Shown here piece after piece: positions 21,465-31,719 of a stretch of 64,000 bases of DNA. Under the pieces are notes generated by a model. The model searched no databases, was not told where the DNA came from, and was given only the letters and a program-made list of their open reading frames with translations. Every line of letters starts with the position of its first letter. Position 1 is the first letter of the stretch. The position numbers and the translations under genes were made by a program. This DNA comes from Macrosoma leucophasiata (Eukaryota; Arthropoda; Insecta; Lepidoptera; Hedylidae). The stretch spans positions 9,936,001 to 10,000,000 of the forward strand of contig JAWQUS010000002.1 of NCBI GenBank assembly GCA_036365455.1, read 5' to 3'.

Positions 21465-21690
21465 ACTTCGTATTGCCTCGCAATGAAATAATGTGTCAAA
21501 GGTTTGATAGATACGGACTATTTGTATGGGTAAATTAAATTGTGTAAATTAAAGAAAAAACGGAAAGAAAAAAATCACTTCGGGCAGGAATCGAACCTGC
21601 GACCTCAGGATAAACAGTCCAGCCGCTTTACTGGCCGGACTAGCACCACCGGACTCACCTGCCCGAAGTCAAATTTTTCATTCTTAAATA
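21465..21690 (-). mobile_element. Helitron-like 3' end carrying tRNA-like hairpin, inverted copy
   Basis: This is the reverse complement of 22,727-22,960. Reading on the minus strand, a long stem encloses a tRNA-like core (21,577-21,669), with a CGCAGGTTCGATTCCTGC T-arm/box B. A shared tail of about 100 bp follows, running to CGAGGCAATACGAAGT. The final CTAG end is lost here. The stem arm at 21,658-21,683 is cut short. Confidence 0.75.
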
Positions 21691-21793
21691 AAGTTGTACA
21701 AATGAATACATAAGAAAATGTACAAAGTTAAATGTATTCTTTCATTATTCGCGTTTTAAAAACTACGTAAATAGTAATAGGTGTATATTTTAT

Positions 21794-22096
21794 TTTAAAG
21801 AAAAATGGAAAGAAAAATTTGACTTCAGGCGAGACTCGAACTCGCAGCCTATTGGGAATCTAGTCCAGCCGCTCTTCCAATTGAGCTACTGAAGTCCTGC
21901 CCGATTTGTCAAATCTTTCCTTCACATTTATTGCCTTGCTTTATGGTAGCAGTAGCGCCATCTATTGCCAACCATGCTAGTTAGGCAACCGATATAATAG
22001 ACTTTTCAGTTTATTGAATATCGTAAAGAAGTCGCTTTAACCCTTAATAATTAATGTCTGCCTGAAGTCAAATTTTTCTTTCCATTTTTCTTTAAA
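21794..22096. mobile_element. tRNA-like element bounded by 37-bp perfect inverted repeats
   Basis: The 37 bases at 21,794-21,830 are exactly reverse-complementary to 22,060-22,096. They start with TTTAAAGAAAAATGG and end with the acceptor-stem side ACTTCAGGC. Inside the left arm begins a 74-nt tRNA-like core (minus strand, 21,822-21,895), followed by an unrelated stretch of about 165 bp including a GCGCCATCTATTGCCAAC block. A close relative lies at 30,163-30,360. Confidence 0.75.
21822..21895 (-). tRNA. tRNA-like core (SINE or pseudo-tRNA), 74 nt
   Basis: On the minus strand it has a 7-bp acceptor stem (ACTTCAG/CTGAAGT), TA, a 4-bp D stem GCTC/GAGC around AATTGGAA, and a perfect 5-bp T stem GCGAG/CTCGC around TTCGAGT. 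TAGCTCAATTGG is a box A and AGTTCGAGTCT a box B. The anticodon stem does not pair properly and no clear anticodon can be named, so a functional tRNA gene is unlikely. Because it lies at the edge of a transposon, it is best read as a captured or SINE-derived tRNA. The same 74-nt core occurs at 30,191-30,264. Confidence 0.6.
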
Positions 22097-22439
22097 AAAA
22101 ATTATTTTTCACAAGCATGTGTTAATGCGAAATAATATAAAAACAATTAGTAGTAGGTGTAATTAATCATCTAACATATTAACACGATTTGTGTCACACA
22201 TGATTACATGCTTGAATGCGTTATAAAATTACTTCTGACGTCAGGAATGTACAGAGTAGTTACAATACCCTGTATTACAGATGTAAATGGGTCACTTCCA
22301 TGGTCGTCGCCAGGGGAAGGCAAAAAATTATTACAATACGCCAGTTTTTGCACGACGATACAGAGGGGGGCAGGCAGTTTGGCTATTGGGGAGGTGCAGA
22401 TTGGCTTTAGGGGGAGCATTTTGTTGCCTGTACCTGTAA

Positions 22440-22475
22440 AAAACACTGGAGCTCTACCACCAGTAAATTAGTATC
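22440..22475 (-). repeat. Rep-A tip fragment
   Basis: CACTGGAGCTCTACCACCAGT is the 5' tip of Rep-A in reverse orientation; nothing more of the element is here. Confidence 0.6.
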
Positions 22476-22558
22476 ATGAAGGCCTATCTCAGCATTATTC
22501 ACAGTTCAAGACCTGGTTCAAGAACACATTTACCAGAAATAAGGTTTATATCTATACA

Positions 22559-22976
22559 TCTATACAAACATATACCTATATAAAAAAGAATTGCTGTTCG
22601 TTAGTCTTGCTAAAACTCGAGAACGGCTTTACCGATTTGGCTAATTTTGGTTTTGAATGATTTTTGGAAGTCCAGGGAAGGAAAATGTGAAGAAATTGAA
22701 TATTCACATGCGAGTGATCTTTAGAAATTAAAGAAAAAACGGAATGAAAAATTTGACTTCGGGCAGGTGAGTCCGGTGGTGCTAGTCCGGCCAGTAAAGC
22801 GGCTGGACTGTTTATCCTGAGGTCGCAGGTTCGATTCCTGCCCGAAGTGATTTTTTTCTTTCCGTTTTTTCTTTAATTTACACAATTTAATTTACCCATA
22901 CAAATAGTCCGTATCTATCAAACCTTTGACACATTATTTCATTGCGAGGCAATACGAAGTTTGCTGGGACAGCTAG
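22559..22976 (+). mobile_element. Non-autonomous Helitron with tRNA-like hairpin inside
   Basis: It starts TCTATACAAACATATACC after an A (an alternative TC lies 8 bp upstream). It continues through the AACTCGAGAACGGCTTTACC block shared by many lepidopteran Helitrons. It ends GGCAATACGAAGTTTGC-TGGGACAGCTAG followed by T. Inside, 41-bp inverted arms (22,727-22,767 and 22,837-22,877) enclose a tRNA-like core with a perfect T arm (GCAGG-TTCGATT-CCTGC). The arms extend the acceptor-like stem ACTTCGGGCAGG. It has no protein and needs a helper element. Confidence 0.75.
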
Positions 22977-23149
22977 TATTAGATAGATTTAGGTAATTTA
23001 GCTAAGCAACACCTGCATACATTGTCAAATAGCTGAGGTTTATTGAGAATGTCCGTGATGTAAGCGATTCTATTCATTGTAATTGTATTGTAGGTATATG
23101 TATTGTTAGCGCGTTACAAGTGCACTTGTGTTTGCATGTGTGCTCAAGG

Positions 23150-23215
23150 TCAAGGCTGGCACGTGGTATGGTGCGGACGGGGGACAGGGGGAGGGGGAGG
23201 TAGCGTCACTGACGG
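23150..23215. promoter_or_regulatory. Short G-rich segment with FTZ-F1-type site
   Basis: TCAAGGTCA at about 23,146 matches the FTZ-F1/ERR monomer element. It is followed by a GC-rich patch with G runs (about 23,178-23,200) and CACGTG nearby. This is sequence only, with no proof of activity. Confidence 0.25.
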
Positions 23216-23773
23216 ACGTTTCCTTAAGAGTTTTGTCATGCTCTTCTTGTCTTGGAAGTGTGAGCTGAGCTATATTCAAATACTTCGATGTAGTTAGAAA
23301 TTATTTCAGAAGTACAGTAATACCTAACGTGACCGTACGTCCCGTTTTGAACGGGGTCCCGTTTTCATGCAGCCCGACCCGGTGTCCGAGGAAAACTTTA
23401 GGTAATCCTGTAATGAAATAAAAATCCTGTAATGTAAATGTCAATCCAAAATTTTAATATTTTTTGAATAATTAACAATAATCTGAAAAGCAATCGATAA
23501 CGATACCTGGGCGTTATAGCTGGGCGTTCGTAAGTAGGAAAGCCTCTTCCCCTCTGGTTCCATGAAGGCTAATTTTGAGATTGTCCCGTTTTGAGTGACG
23601 ATAAAAATGGTCATGTTAGTAATACCCGGACTTACTCGTTTTACGCGAATTCCGAGATACGCGGTTTTTTTAATCATGCCGTGCGCTACAGTTCCTCTAC
23701 TTCGCTTGGTCAGTGTTTAATTTACCAGAAATTCGAGTATGTACACTCGATTGATTACCTATATTATGTCTTC

Positions 23774-24021
23774 GTGTGTGATGGATGACCGCTAGTGACA
23801 AATTAAAAAAAAAATGCGCGTTTCCGTGCTTCGGAGGGCACGTTAAACCTTGTCGAAGGCCAGGCTTTGAAAACATCCGACAGCGGGTTGGCCACTAACC
23901 CGTATCTCCACCAATCCGCATTGCAGCAGCGTGGTGGAGTAAGCTCCCCGTCTCCCCCCAAAAAGGGGAGAGACTTGTGCCCAGCAATGGGACGTATAAT
24001 AGGTTGCCATTATTATTAGTA
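23774..24021 (+). mobile_element. SINE-B copy, head truncated
   Basis: It matches the 11.8-kb SINE from the GACCGCTAGTG block through GTTTCCGTGCTTCGGAGGGC and GCCCAGCAATGGGACG to TAGGTTGCCATTATTATTAG. The tRNA-like head is gone. A further 65-bp fragment of the same SINE (GAGGGCACGTTAAGC...) is at 24,136-24,200. Confidence 0.8.
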
Positions 24022-24204
24022 GGTCTTTAAAAAGACCAAAAATTTTGTAATTTGAACCTATTATTTATATGCAAAGGTGAACCCCGACTTACGCGAATTC
24101 GACCTTACCTATCGCGTAAGTCCGAGTAGGTATTACTGAGGGCACGTTAAGCTGTCGGTCGCGGTTGCTATCGATAGAAAGCAGTAGTTAAACTTTGTCG
24201 TCTT

Positions 24205-25575
24205 GTTCAATCTGTCCAGTACTTTTCGTGAAAGGGTACATAACAAACATCCATCCATCCATACTCACAATCTTTCGCATTTGTAATATTAGTAGGATGG
24301 TAACGAGAAGGTCCAATTTCATTTAGAAGTTAGAGAACATTCATTTCGCGAAGGCTCACTCCTATTTTCTAAGACGTTACTCGAAACATTCCTTGACTCA
24401 CACTCAGCTGAGGGACACTTTATGAGGACGCCTCGAAATCCATATTCTTAGTTGTATTTTGACAGTAACTCATGTGTATGGATACTACGGATGATCATAT
24501 AGAGCGCAAGAATATGGCGTAAATGTAACTCCTCAAGTTTGACAATTGCTTTCTTACCTCAAACGGAAGCAGAATGTCGAGTTGACGTTATTAGTTACAA
24601 CTAAGAATACCAATTCCATTGAGTGAGGTTGAGTTAAGGTCGAGGTTACGACTTAGAATATGGGTGTGAATCCCTTGACTTTGGGATCTCAGTTTACTAT
24701 CCAACTTTTCCCAACGGTATTTATGTCATCGGATTAAACTCAACATAGGAAGGTATTATACAAAGAATGCAAGCCTCTAGGTACCTTCGAGTTATGACCC
24801 GAAGCAGGTATTTCTAATTATCTATTGCTAGCCATAAGTACCTATATTTATATGCCTGTTATCTAGAAATCATTATCAGACTCTATTGGCTGCCTTATCT
24901 CTCTTATTTACATAAATATGAAACCATTTGCGACACTCTTGGCCAAATACTGAAAAATTATTATGTAGTCACTTCAGAAGTACATTAAAGTAGTTTTGTT
25001 TGAAGTTGAAAATACATTCCTAGAAATGCTCCATATGTGTATATGTCGGCTTCCTAAGGAATTCGAAGAATTTTTTTGCCTTCAAATATTACAAATGATT
25101 TGTTTGAATTCCTTAAGAAAAAGTCTTTCACGAGTAGGTAGGTACATCATGTTGAAACAACAAATTCTATCTTTTCTTGATTCACCTTTTTTCGTTCAGC
25201 ATTTTCTATGGTTTTTGATAATTTAGTTTGTATTTATTAAGGAGGGTTCTAATAATTTAATAGTTTTTTTGGCAAACGTGCCACCTGTTTCGGGTTACTA
25301 TTTACAATGCACCTTTCAACTTTAATGTATAAAGATAATCACATACAGGTGAGAACCTATTTTGGTTTGAAAAAACATCAATTATTATTTTTTGATACCG
25401 AAGTGAAGTGACCAGAAGTCATGGATTATTTTTATTATTGGCTAAGATACAATAATCAAGAAATTTATCAAATCCGTCTTTTATGTTCAAAGTGATCCAT
25501 AAACACTCCATAAAGGTACAGTAGGTACCTATTTACACAAGATTAAGCTCATGACATACCTAGGTATCTGCAATT
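24205..25575. other. Stretch without recognised features
   Basis: Nothing was recognised here. The short frames at 24,996-25,226 and 25,582-25,773 are chance or repeat-derived. Confidence 0.5.
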
Positions 25576-25580
25576 ATTAT

Positions 25581-25705
25581 TATGTATCTTCACGCCAGGT
25601 CCCTAACGGGGTTGGCAGAGTGTAGAGCGCCAAATATCCCGGTCCTGACATACCCCTCGTGCCTGGCAGACAAGGCAAGAGGGGTATGTCAGGACCGGGA
25701 TATTA
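25581..25705 (+). repeat. Repeat fragment with 25-bp snap-back palindrome
   Basis: The first part (TATGTATCTTCACGCC...GTGTAGAGCGCC) matches the repeat at 51,963-52,060. At 25,634-25,658, ATATCCCGGTCC... is copied as its exact reverse complement at 25,679-25,703, with a 20-nt spacer that itself has a GCCT/AGGC end pair. The related copy at 52 kb lacks the second arm, so the arm was added locally. Confidence 0.7.
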
Positions 25706-25709
25706 TTTC

Positions 25710-26275
25710 ATCATTCTCTTCATACATGCACGCTGATTGCTCAGACTTATTATTTCACGTCATAATATTGTGATTGGTATTTCTCTGGTCATTTACTGTA
25801 AAATAGCGAAACAAAACCTATGTAATAAAATATTTTTATCTTCTTTACAACATTTTATAAACAAAGCTATGAATACATTAATAGATATCATAAATAATGT
25901 ATTACTTTAGTAACACATTGAAAAATATTAACAAATAGGTAAGAAGTACCTACTATCTCTATAATGTAGAGTTCCTCCTATACCCATATAATCACATTTT
26001 CTTAATTTAAAAACAAGAATTATGGTTCATATAGGTAAACATTTTTATTGTTACGACTCCTGCATCCATTTTTCTGTGCATTTTTATATTTACATCTTGT
26101 TTGCAAAAGCTTTACACCGGAGTACCTACTGAGTGCAAAACACGGGTAGAGTTGCAGTAGGGAAGTCAGAAAGCGAAAGCATTGCCTAATTTATCAATTG
26201 CTAGATACCTACCTACTAATATAATTATATCGTTTACGTGTTTATCTAAGATCTATGACCCCGCAATTTTTGCGC
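25710..26275. other. AT-rich stretch without recognised features
   Basis: AT-rich, with no gene or repeat recognised. A degenerate Rep-A remnant lies just after it. Confidence 0.5.
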
Positions 26276-26279
26276 AGAA

Positions 26280-26412
26280 ACTAAACTCCTAAGGCCTCAA
26301 TTAACATTTCGGAAATGCATCTCTATCTTCGATGTAAGTAGGTATATGATGACATTTGAAGGTATTAACTTCATAATAAACTGCATGCTTAGATGCCACT
26401 TTTATTACAATA
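26280..26412 (+). repeat. Very degenerate Rep-A remnant
   Basis: CTAAGGCCTCA, a GGAAATGCATCT-like block and AACTGCATGCTTAGATGCCAC keep the order of Rep-A but with many changes, so it is an old copy. Confidence 0.45.
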
Positions 26413-26881
26413 GGTAACTTTATAAATACCATGAACGATGATAGTATCTACTTAGTTTTTCTATGCTAAGACATAGGCCCAACAAAATCATACATGGGTA
26501 AGTTGTTACATTTTCTATGGTAACCGCTGTGTTATGGGTTCACGATTTCCATCTAAGTACATATGTATCCAAAGAGTAATAGGTAATAGTAATGTAAAAA
26601 AAAGGAACTGAAACCAAAATAAAACTAATTTAATGTTGGTAAATGCCATCTGTCGTCGCTTGTTGTAAACTAACCAACATTCACACGTCTTGCAAATTTC
26701 GCGACGGTTTAGTTTTAGCGTTCAGTCACAGGTGGCTCTGCTTACACTTCAGAGCACTATTCGTATTCATGTAGTTGTATAAAATTTAACAGATGTCGCT
26801 AACTCATGAACTCTACAATTCTCTCTAAGAACCTCTACGTTAATACACTCTACACTAAAATTGCAACTGTTGATGTCTCAG

Positions 26882-26941
26882 AAAAAAAATAGTCTACATT
26901 TTTTTGAAGACTATTTTTGTAAAATGTAGACTATTTTTTTT
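26882..26941. other. 21-bp perfect inverted repeat
   Basis: The 21 bases at 26,882-26,902 (A-run then TAGTCTACATTTT) are exactly reverse-complementary to 26,921-26,941. The spacer also holds GACTATTTTT, a third copy of the arm core. No transposon ends are recognised. Confidence 0.65.
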
Positions 26942-27072
26942 CCTGAACTTGAGGAATATGAGTAGGTAAAAGAAAAATTACTTGTTTATAAGTTAAGATG
27001 GCAGTAATCATAAGGTGGTTTATTAGGTTACATTATTATTTTAGTGAACCATGATTTTATTTTTAGTATTAT

Positions 27073-27361
27073 TTTTTATGTAATGGAAGTGGAAAACAAG
27101 CATTCAGTTCACATTGATCTTAAGTGATGACTGCAGCCTATAGACACTTACATGAAGACCAAGGTCAAAATGCAGATGCGTTACTACTCCTGAGGCCTAA
27201 GGTTTTATGCCTCTGTGCCGGAAATTACAGGGCCGTACATTACCACCCGACCGGAACACGATAGTGCTGAACACTACAATTTAGCGGCAAGTAAATGAGG
27301 TAATGCGGTGGTGGCTACGCCCGCGAGCTCCGTCACTAGAGCTCTTTCACCACCTACCAGT
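27073..27361 (-). repeat. Rep-A copy, nearly full length
   Basis: This is a reverse copy: TTTTTTATGTAATGGAAGTGG at its A-tail end, then AGACCAAGGTCAAAATGCAG, TTACCACCCGACCGGAACAC, and CGAGCTC-CGTCACTA-GAGCTC at its tip. AGTAT flanks both ends and may be a short target duplication. Confidence 0.85.
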
Positions 27362-27369
27362 ATCTTTTT

Positions 27370-28690
27370 GTTTTTGTGTAGCTAAATTTCAATAACTTGA
27401 AACCTTGTTAAGGAATGTGCAATATTTCCAATGATTCCAAAATTATTTACCTATATATTGCACTTAATTATGAAAGCAAAGACATTGAAACATCAAACAT
27501 GTAGGTACCTACTTAGGTACATTCACTATTTGCACTTCATATGGGAACCTTATTTAAAATTCTTAACTTAGAAATATTATAAAGTAGTCATTTTTACATT
27601 TTATATAACAATGTACCTATGTATTTCCGTTCTTGCTTATAACGAATGTCTAATTTAAAACTCAAAAGTACGATAAAATTGTTGAAATATACAACTAAAA
27701 CTAACTTGCTCGTAACAAATTGCTTTTAAAACTTGTTTTGTGTGGCTGGAAGTGGGTCAGTTATTTCATTCAACTCAGCGGTAAAGTAATTCTGTAAATA
27801 TATTTTGTGTATAATATTATCACAGCCGAAGAACATACGACTTTTGATTTTGAGCGTATATTTAGTTCTTATACCTATTAATTGTATACAAATATTCATA
27901 CTTTTTTCAAAACTGATTGCTAAATATAATACATTTTGTCTTCAAAATCTTCGATCATCACATTTATTGACAGATGCGCTACAGTAAGAAATCATGTTCT
28001 ACTGTTAGGTACCTACTTTACGCGCGTCTAACTTGCAGATTTAGTAGGATTAAGTTATTTAGGAACTAAAATATACAGATACTGTGTGTAACTGTCGAAA
28101 GCAACAATTTACCTTAGTATAAATTTTAATATCATAAAATACTTATATAATATATATTATTATGTATGTATAAAATATTTATCACACGGGTGAACTTTAA
28201 GTAGGTAGTGATTTTTCCGCGGCAAAACTATTTTCCTTGAATAGTATTATTACCAAAAAATGAAAATTAAAATAAAAAACTATATCTGTATCCAATTTAT
28301 TTAAAAATAGCAATTCTCTAAATGTAACGTACCTATATCCAATGACAAACTGAAAATTAAAAAAAAAAGACTGAATATTCATTTTTTTTTCATTTCATAT
28401 ATGTTTAGAGCAAAATAAGCTCACGTGCTCTTGAGAATCTTGAGATACAACTTAAATATCTTAGTATGATTGACAACTAAGGTGAGATCTCTTTACTGTT
28501 GGAAAACAACCACTAAAATTTCACCTACATGTAAAGTTAATTATATCTGTGTATTTAAATCGAGCATATCCAATTATTGTGCGATAAAAAAGATAATTAG
28601 GTAAGCTCTAAAATAAAAAAGAAGATCAACCACCATAAGAAGCATGAAACAACGTTACTCAAAGAACCCACGCAAGAGACAACGGTTTTC
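27370..28690. other. AT-rich stretch without recognised features
   Basis: Very AT-rich, with several GTAGGTACCTAC-like short palindromes only. The small frames are unsupported. Confidence 0.5.
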
Positions 28691-28959
28691 GAAGCTCACA
28701 ATCGTGCCAAGAAGTAATCAGAAGTTAGAAGAAAAGAGAAGAAAGAAGTAAGAATCCGCGGGCTATCGAACGACCGGGTGCCACGCTGTGCTCTCTCGGG
28801 AATTGGGGCGAGTGAACACAGCTGGTGGTATCTCAGTTGTTCCCTAGTTCTCCCTATCTTCAGGCTCATGATCCGCATTTGCAGACACCAAGTCATGGAG
28901 AGGACATCACTATCGCGGCATTAATCTGGCCTTTTTAGTTTTACTTTAAGTCTGGCTTT

Positions 28960-29165
28960 TTTTAGACGACCCGATTAGTCCAGCGGTGTGAGATGACCGT
29001 TTGATTTGAAGGGTCGCGGGTTCGATCCCCGCACTGGGACAAATATTTGTATGGCCTACAGATATTTGTTTCGGGTCTGGGTGTTTGTGTATGTGTTGTA
29101 TGTGTATAACGGCACCCACGACACAGGTTTATACCTACTGTGGAGCTGTGAGTGTAAGCGTATTT
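28960..29165 (+). mobile_element. tRNA-derived SINE (lepidopteran type)
   Basis: The tRNA-like head has box A (TTAGTCCAGCGG) and a perfect T arm with box B (GCGGGTTCGATCCCCGC) at about 29,017-29,033. It is followed by GGGACAAATATTTGTATGG, TCGGGTCTGGGTGTTTGTG and CACCCACGACACAGG, the usual body of a widespread lepidopteran SINE. The 76-codon frame across it is a by-product. Confidence 0.85.
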
Positions 29166-29419
29166 TTTTTAAATGGTATCAATATCTACATGTACGCTTA
29201 TTTATTAGATACTTAGTATATTTTTTGTGTATGTGATTTGTTGTCCGTTTTATTATACCTACAGGATTGGATTTAATTTTGGGTATTTTTTAATTTTGTT
29301 AAAATAAATAGGACATGAATTACATACTTTGTTTGTAGGTATACATGACCTATTTATTTTCCTGTTTGTCAACTATTGGCAATATAATCCATTCTCAACC
29401 AACCTTATTGTAAGGTTAG

Positions 29420-29943
29420 GCGCCCACTGTAGAATCATTTCGTTCATCCAGATATGCTGCAAACCAATATTTTAAGCATATTTATAGTCTAGAGAATATA
29501 TATCCACTAGGTTGCCTATCCAAAAATGGCCGCAAGTAATTTTTTATATATTTTTTTATTAATTTCTTTTTTCGATATAATATAATCCACTTCACGGCAA
29601 TATGTACAAAGACTAAAAAATCACGTCTGCCGTTGCGCACTTGGCCGCCCGCACATATTTTTGTTCCGCCCCGATAACTTTTTACGTCCATAACGTACAT
29701 GTATTATTGATATATCAAATTAAAGCTTTTTTTTCTCATTGTTATGATATACGGGAACCAAATTGAATCGGCCGCAAATAAGAGTTGCTGGCTGTTAAAG
29801 ATAAAATAATTTTAAAAAAATAATTGCGGTTACATTTCGATAGGCAACCTAGTGGATATATATTCTCTGGATCATAAATATGCGTAAAAACTAGGTTTGC
29901 AGCATAAACTGGATGAACGAAATGTTTCTGTTATGGGATCTTA
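29420..29943. mobile_element. Foldback element, ~90-bp terminal inverted repeats
   Basis: The left arm (about 29,433-29,520) and right arm (about 29,840-29,930) are inverted relatives: TTTCGTTCATCCAG..., ATATATATCCACTAGGTTGCC against GGCAACCTAGTGGATATATA and GGATGAACGAAA. The core of about 320 bp includes GGCCGCCCGCAC and ATATACGGGAACCAA. A half copy of the family is at 45,160-45,575. No protein is encoded, so it is MITE- or foldback-type. Confidence 0.8.
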
Positions 29944-29998
29944 ACATATTATGTACTCTCTATACTTTGTGGCCATGCGGCGTTGTGTCGTCGATGTT

Positions 29999-30048
29999 AA
30001 GTAAGTAGTTTTATTTATATGCCACATAAATAAAACTCCTTACTTACG
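29999..30048. other. ~20-bp inverted repeat hairpin
   Basis: GTAAGTAGTTTTATTTATATG pairs with CATAAATAAAACTCCTTAC with two small bulges. It is of pre-miRNA-like size but short, and lacks evidence of expression. Confidence 0.45.
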
Positions 30049-30162
30049 TATTCGTACAAATATTTAGTAACTAGATATATCATAAGAGTATTGCAATTGG
30101 TTACAACGTTATGTGCGTCTATTTATATAGATACATAAAATTCTCCTGTAGCATATTTTATT

Positions 30163-30500
30163 TTTAAAGAAAAATGGAAAGAAAAATTTGACTTCAGGCG
30201 AGGCTCGAACTCGCGACCTACTGGGAATCTAGTCCAGCCGCTCTTCCAATTGAGCTACTGAAGCCCTGCCCGATTTGTCAAATCTTTCCTTCACATCTAT
30301 TGCATTGCTTTAAGGTAGCAGCAGCGCCATCTATTACCAACTATGCTAGTTAGGCAAGTTCTTGCAACCAAACTCAACCGAAACGACTTGTGATCTGTAT
30401 GATTTTTTTGTCTCTTTACTCTATACCCTCTGTTATTATTTTTTTGGTCTGAAAATAGGACATACCGTAAACTATTTTTATGCCGCTTAAGTGATACGAA
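30163..30500 (+). mobile_element. Second tRNA-like hairpin element with Helitron-like end
   Basis: The left arm TTTAAAGAAAAATGGAAAG...CTTCAGGC and the 74-nt tRNA-like core (minus strand, 30,191-30,264) match 21,794-21,895 with few changes. After it come a GCGCCATCTATTACCAAC block and, near 30,490, GTGATACGAAGTGCGCCGGAACAACTG. That last piece resembles the Helitron 3' end ...ATACGAAGTTTGC...CAGCTAG. Confidence 0.65.
30191..30264 (-). tRNA. tRNA-like core, second copy
   Basis: It has the same layout as 21,822-21,895: acceptor stem CTTCAG/CTGAAG, D stem GCTC/GAGC, T stem CGCGAG/CTCGC around TTCGAGC, and an anticodon stem that does not pair. Differences from the first copy are few and mostly keep the stems. 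It is taken as transposon-borne, not a working tRNA gene. Confidence 0.55.
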
Positions 30501-30769
30501 GTGCGCCGGAACAACTGTTTGTATGTTGTATAATTTAAAATTAATATAAGTAAAGAAGGAATCACCGAAATGTTTGTACGCGTATAACATACAAACGACT
30601 GTACAAAATTAGATAAATCTTTATTTTACGTGTTCGTTATTGTCAGGAGCTTTGTATGATTATAAAAAACATATAGTACCTACTTATACGCGGTACGCAG
30701 TTCCACGGGTCAGCGGGTCAGCTAGTAATTTTATAAAATTAAATAGATAAGCTGGACGGAGAGCCTCCA

Positions 30770-31200
30770 ATTTTTTTTACGTTTCAAAGGTGGCAAACAA
30801 GCCTGCAGCTCACATTGATGTTAAGTGATGACTGCAGCCTATAGACATCTACACAAAAACCAAAAGTCAAAATGCAGATGCGTTGCCAATCCTGAGACTT
30901 TAGATGTTATGTCTCTGTGATAGTTATTACGGGACCATACATTACCATCTAACCGGAACACGATAGCGCTGAATACTTTGCTGAGATTCACAGACCGCAC
31001 TACGACTTTACTTTGAGCAAAGTATGCTTAGAACTGTCAGTAAAGTAAAGTATGGGATTTGACAGTTTGAAGCGTACTTTGCTTGACAGTAAAGTCGTAG
31101 TGCGGTCTGTGAATCTCGCCCTAACAGTTAGCGGCAGATAAATTATAAATAAGGTAATGCGGTGGTGCCTTCGCTCTCAAACTCCTGCACTGGAACTCTT
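30770..31200 (-). repeat. Rep-A copy interrupted by a MITE
   Basis: Reverse Rep-A runs from TTTTTTTTACGTTTCAAAGG to CACTGGAACTC. Between CACGATAGCGCTGAATACT and AACAGTTAGCGGCAG, parts that are adjacent in other copies, lies the 147-bp foldback MITE at 30,978-31,124. Confidence 0.8.
30978..31124. mobile_element. Foldback MITE 'GAGATTCACAGACCGC', inserted in Rep-A
   Basis: GAGATTCACAGACCGCACTA with CGACTTTACTTT is mirrored by AAAGTCGTAGTGCGGTCTGT at the other end, and internal AGCAAAGTATGC/GCGTACTTTGC arms extend the stem. Almost the whole 147 bp can fold. Relatives are at 44.87-45.15 kb and a stub at 47.75 kb. Confidence 0.85.
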
Positions 31201-31569
31201 AAAAATAACTAAATACCTACCTCAATATTATTGTGTATATGTTATTCATAATAAATCGATTACAGTTCAGTTACAAGTTGGCTCAGCATTTCAGCAGTAA
31301 TTACAAACACGCAAGGTTGTCCCAACTTCGATACTAGTTAATAAATAATGGCTGTAAAAAAAAACAGCTGACTTCCTTCGTGCTATTAACAGCTGTACCA
31401 AACGGGATATTACGATACAAGTATTATTAAAATATTCTTAAAAGGAAAACACATATTAAATAGTAGAATCCTAATGCTCTACTATTTTAAAAATACGTAG
31501 TGTGAGAGTTACTAAGTAACATAGTAGGAATTTACTTTGTTTTGAGTTAAAATCTCAGATTCCCTTTGA

Positions 31570-31715
31570 ATGGCCAAGGGTATCAGGTATGGCAACGCAC
31601 CTTCTTATTGATTGACCCCTTCTATTTTTTTGTAGATTTTTATAGGCTGTACTGCCTATAAACATTATAAATGATTAAGGTAACTGTGAACTGTGTATTT
31701 GTTTGTAAGCATCAT
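31570..31715 (+). repeat. Degenerate Rep-A 3' half
   Basis: Weak but ordered matches: GGTATGGCAACGCA, TTTTATAGGCTGTACTG and AACTGTGTATTTGTTTG. It is an old copy. Confidence 0.45.
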
Positions 31716-31719
31716 TAAA

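Noticed and set aside
28960..29040. A functional tRNA gene
   Set aside because: The tRNA-like part is followed by the standard lepidopteran SINE body, so it is a SINE head.
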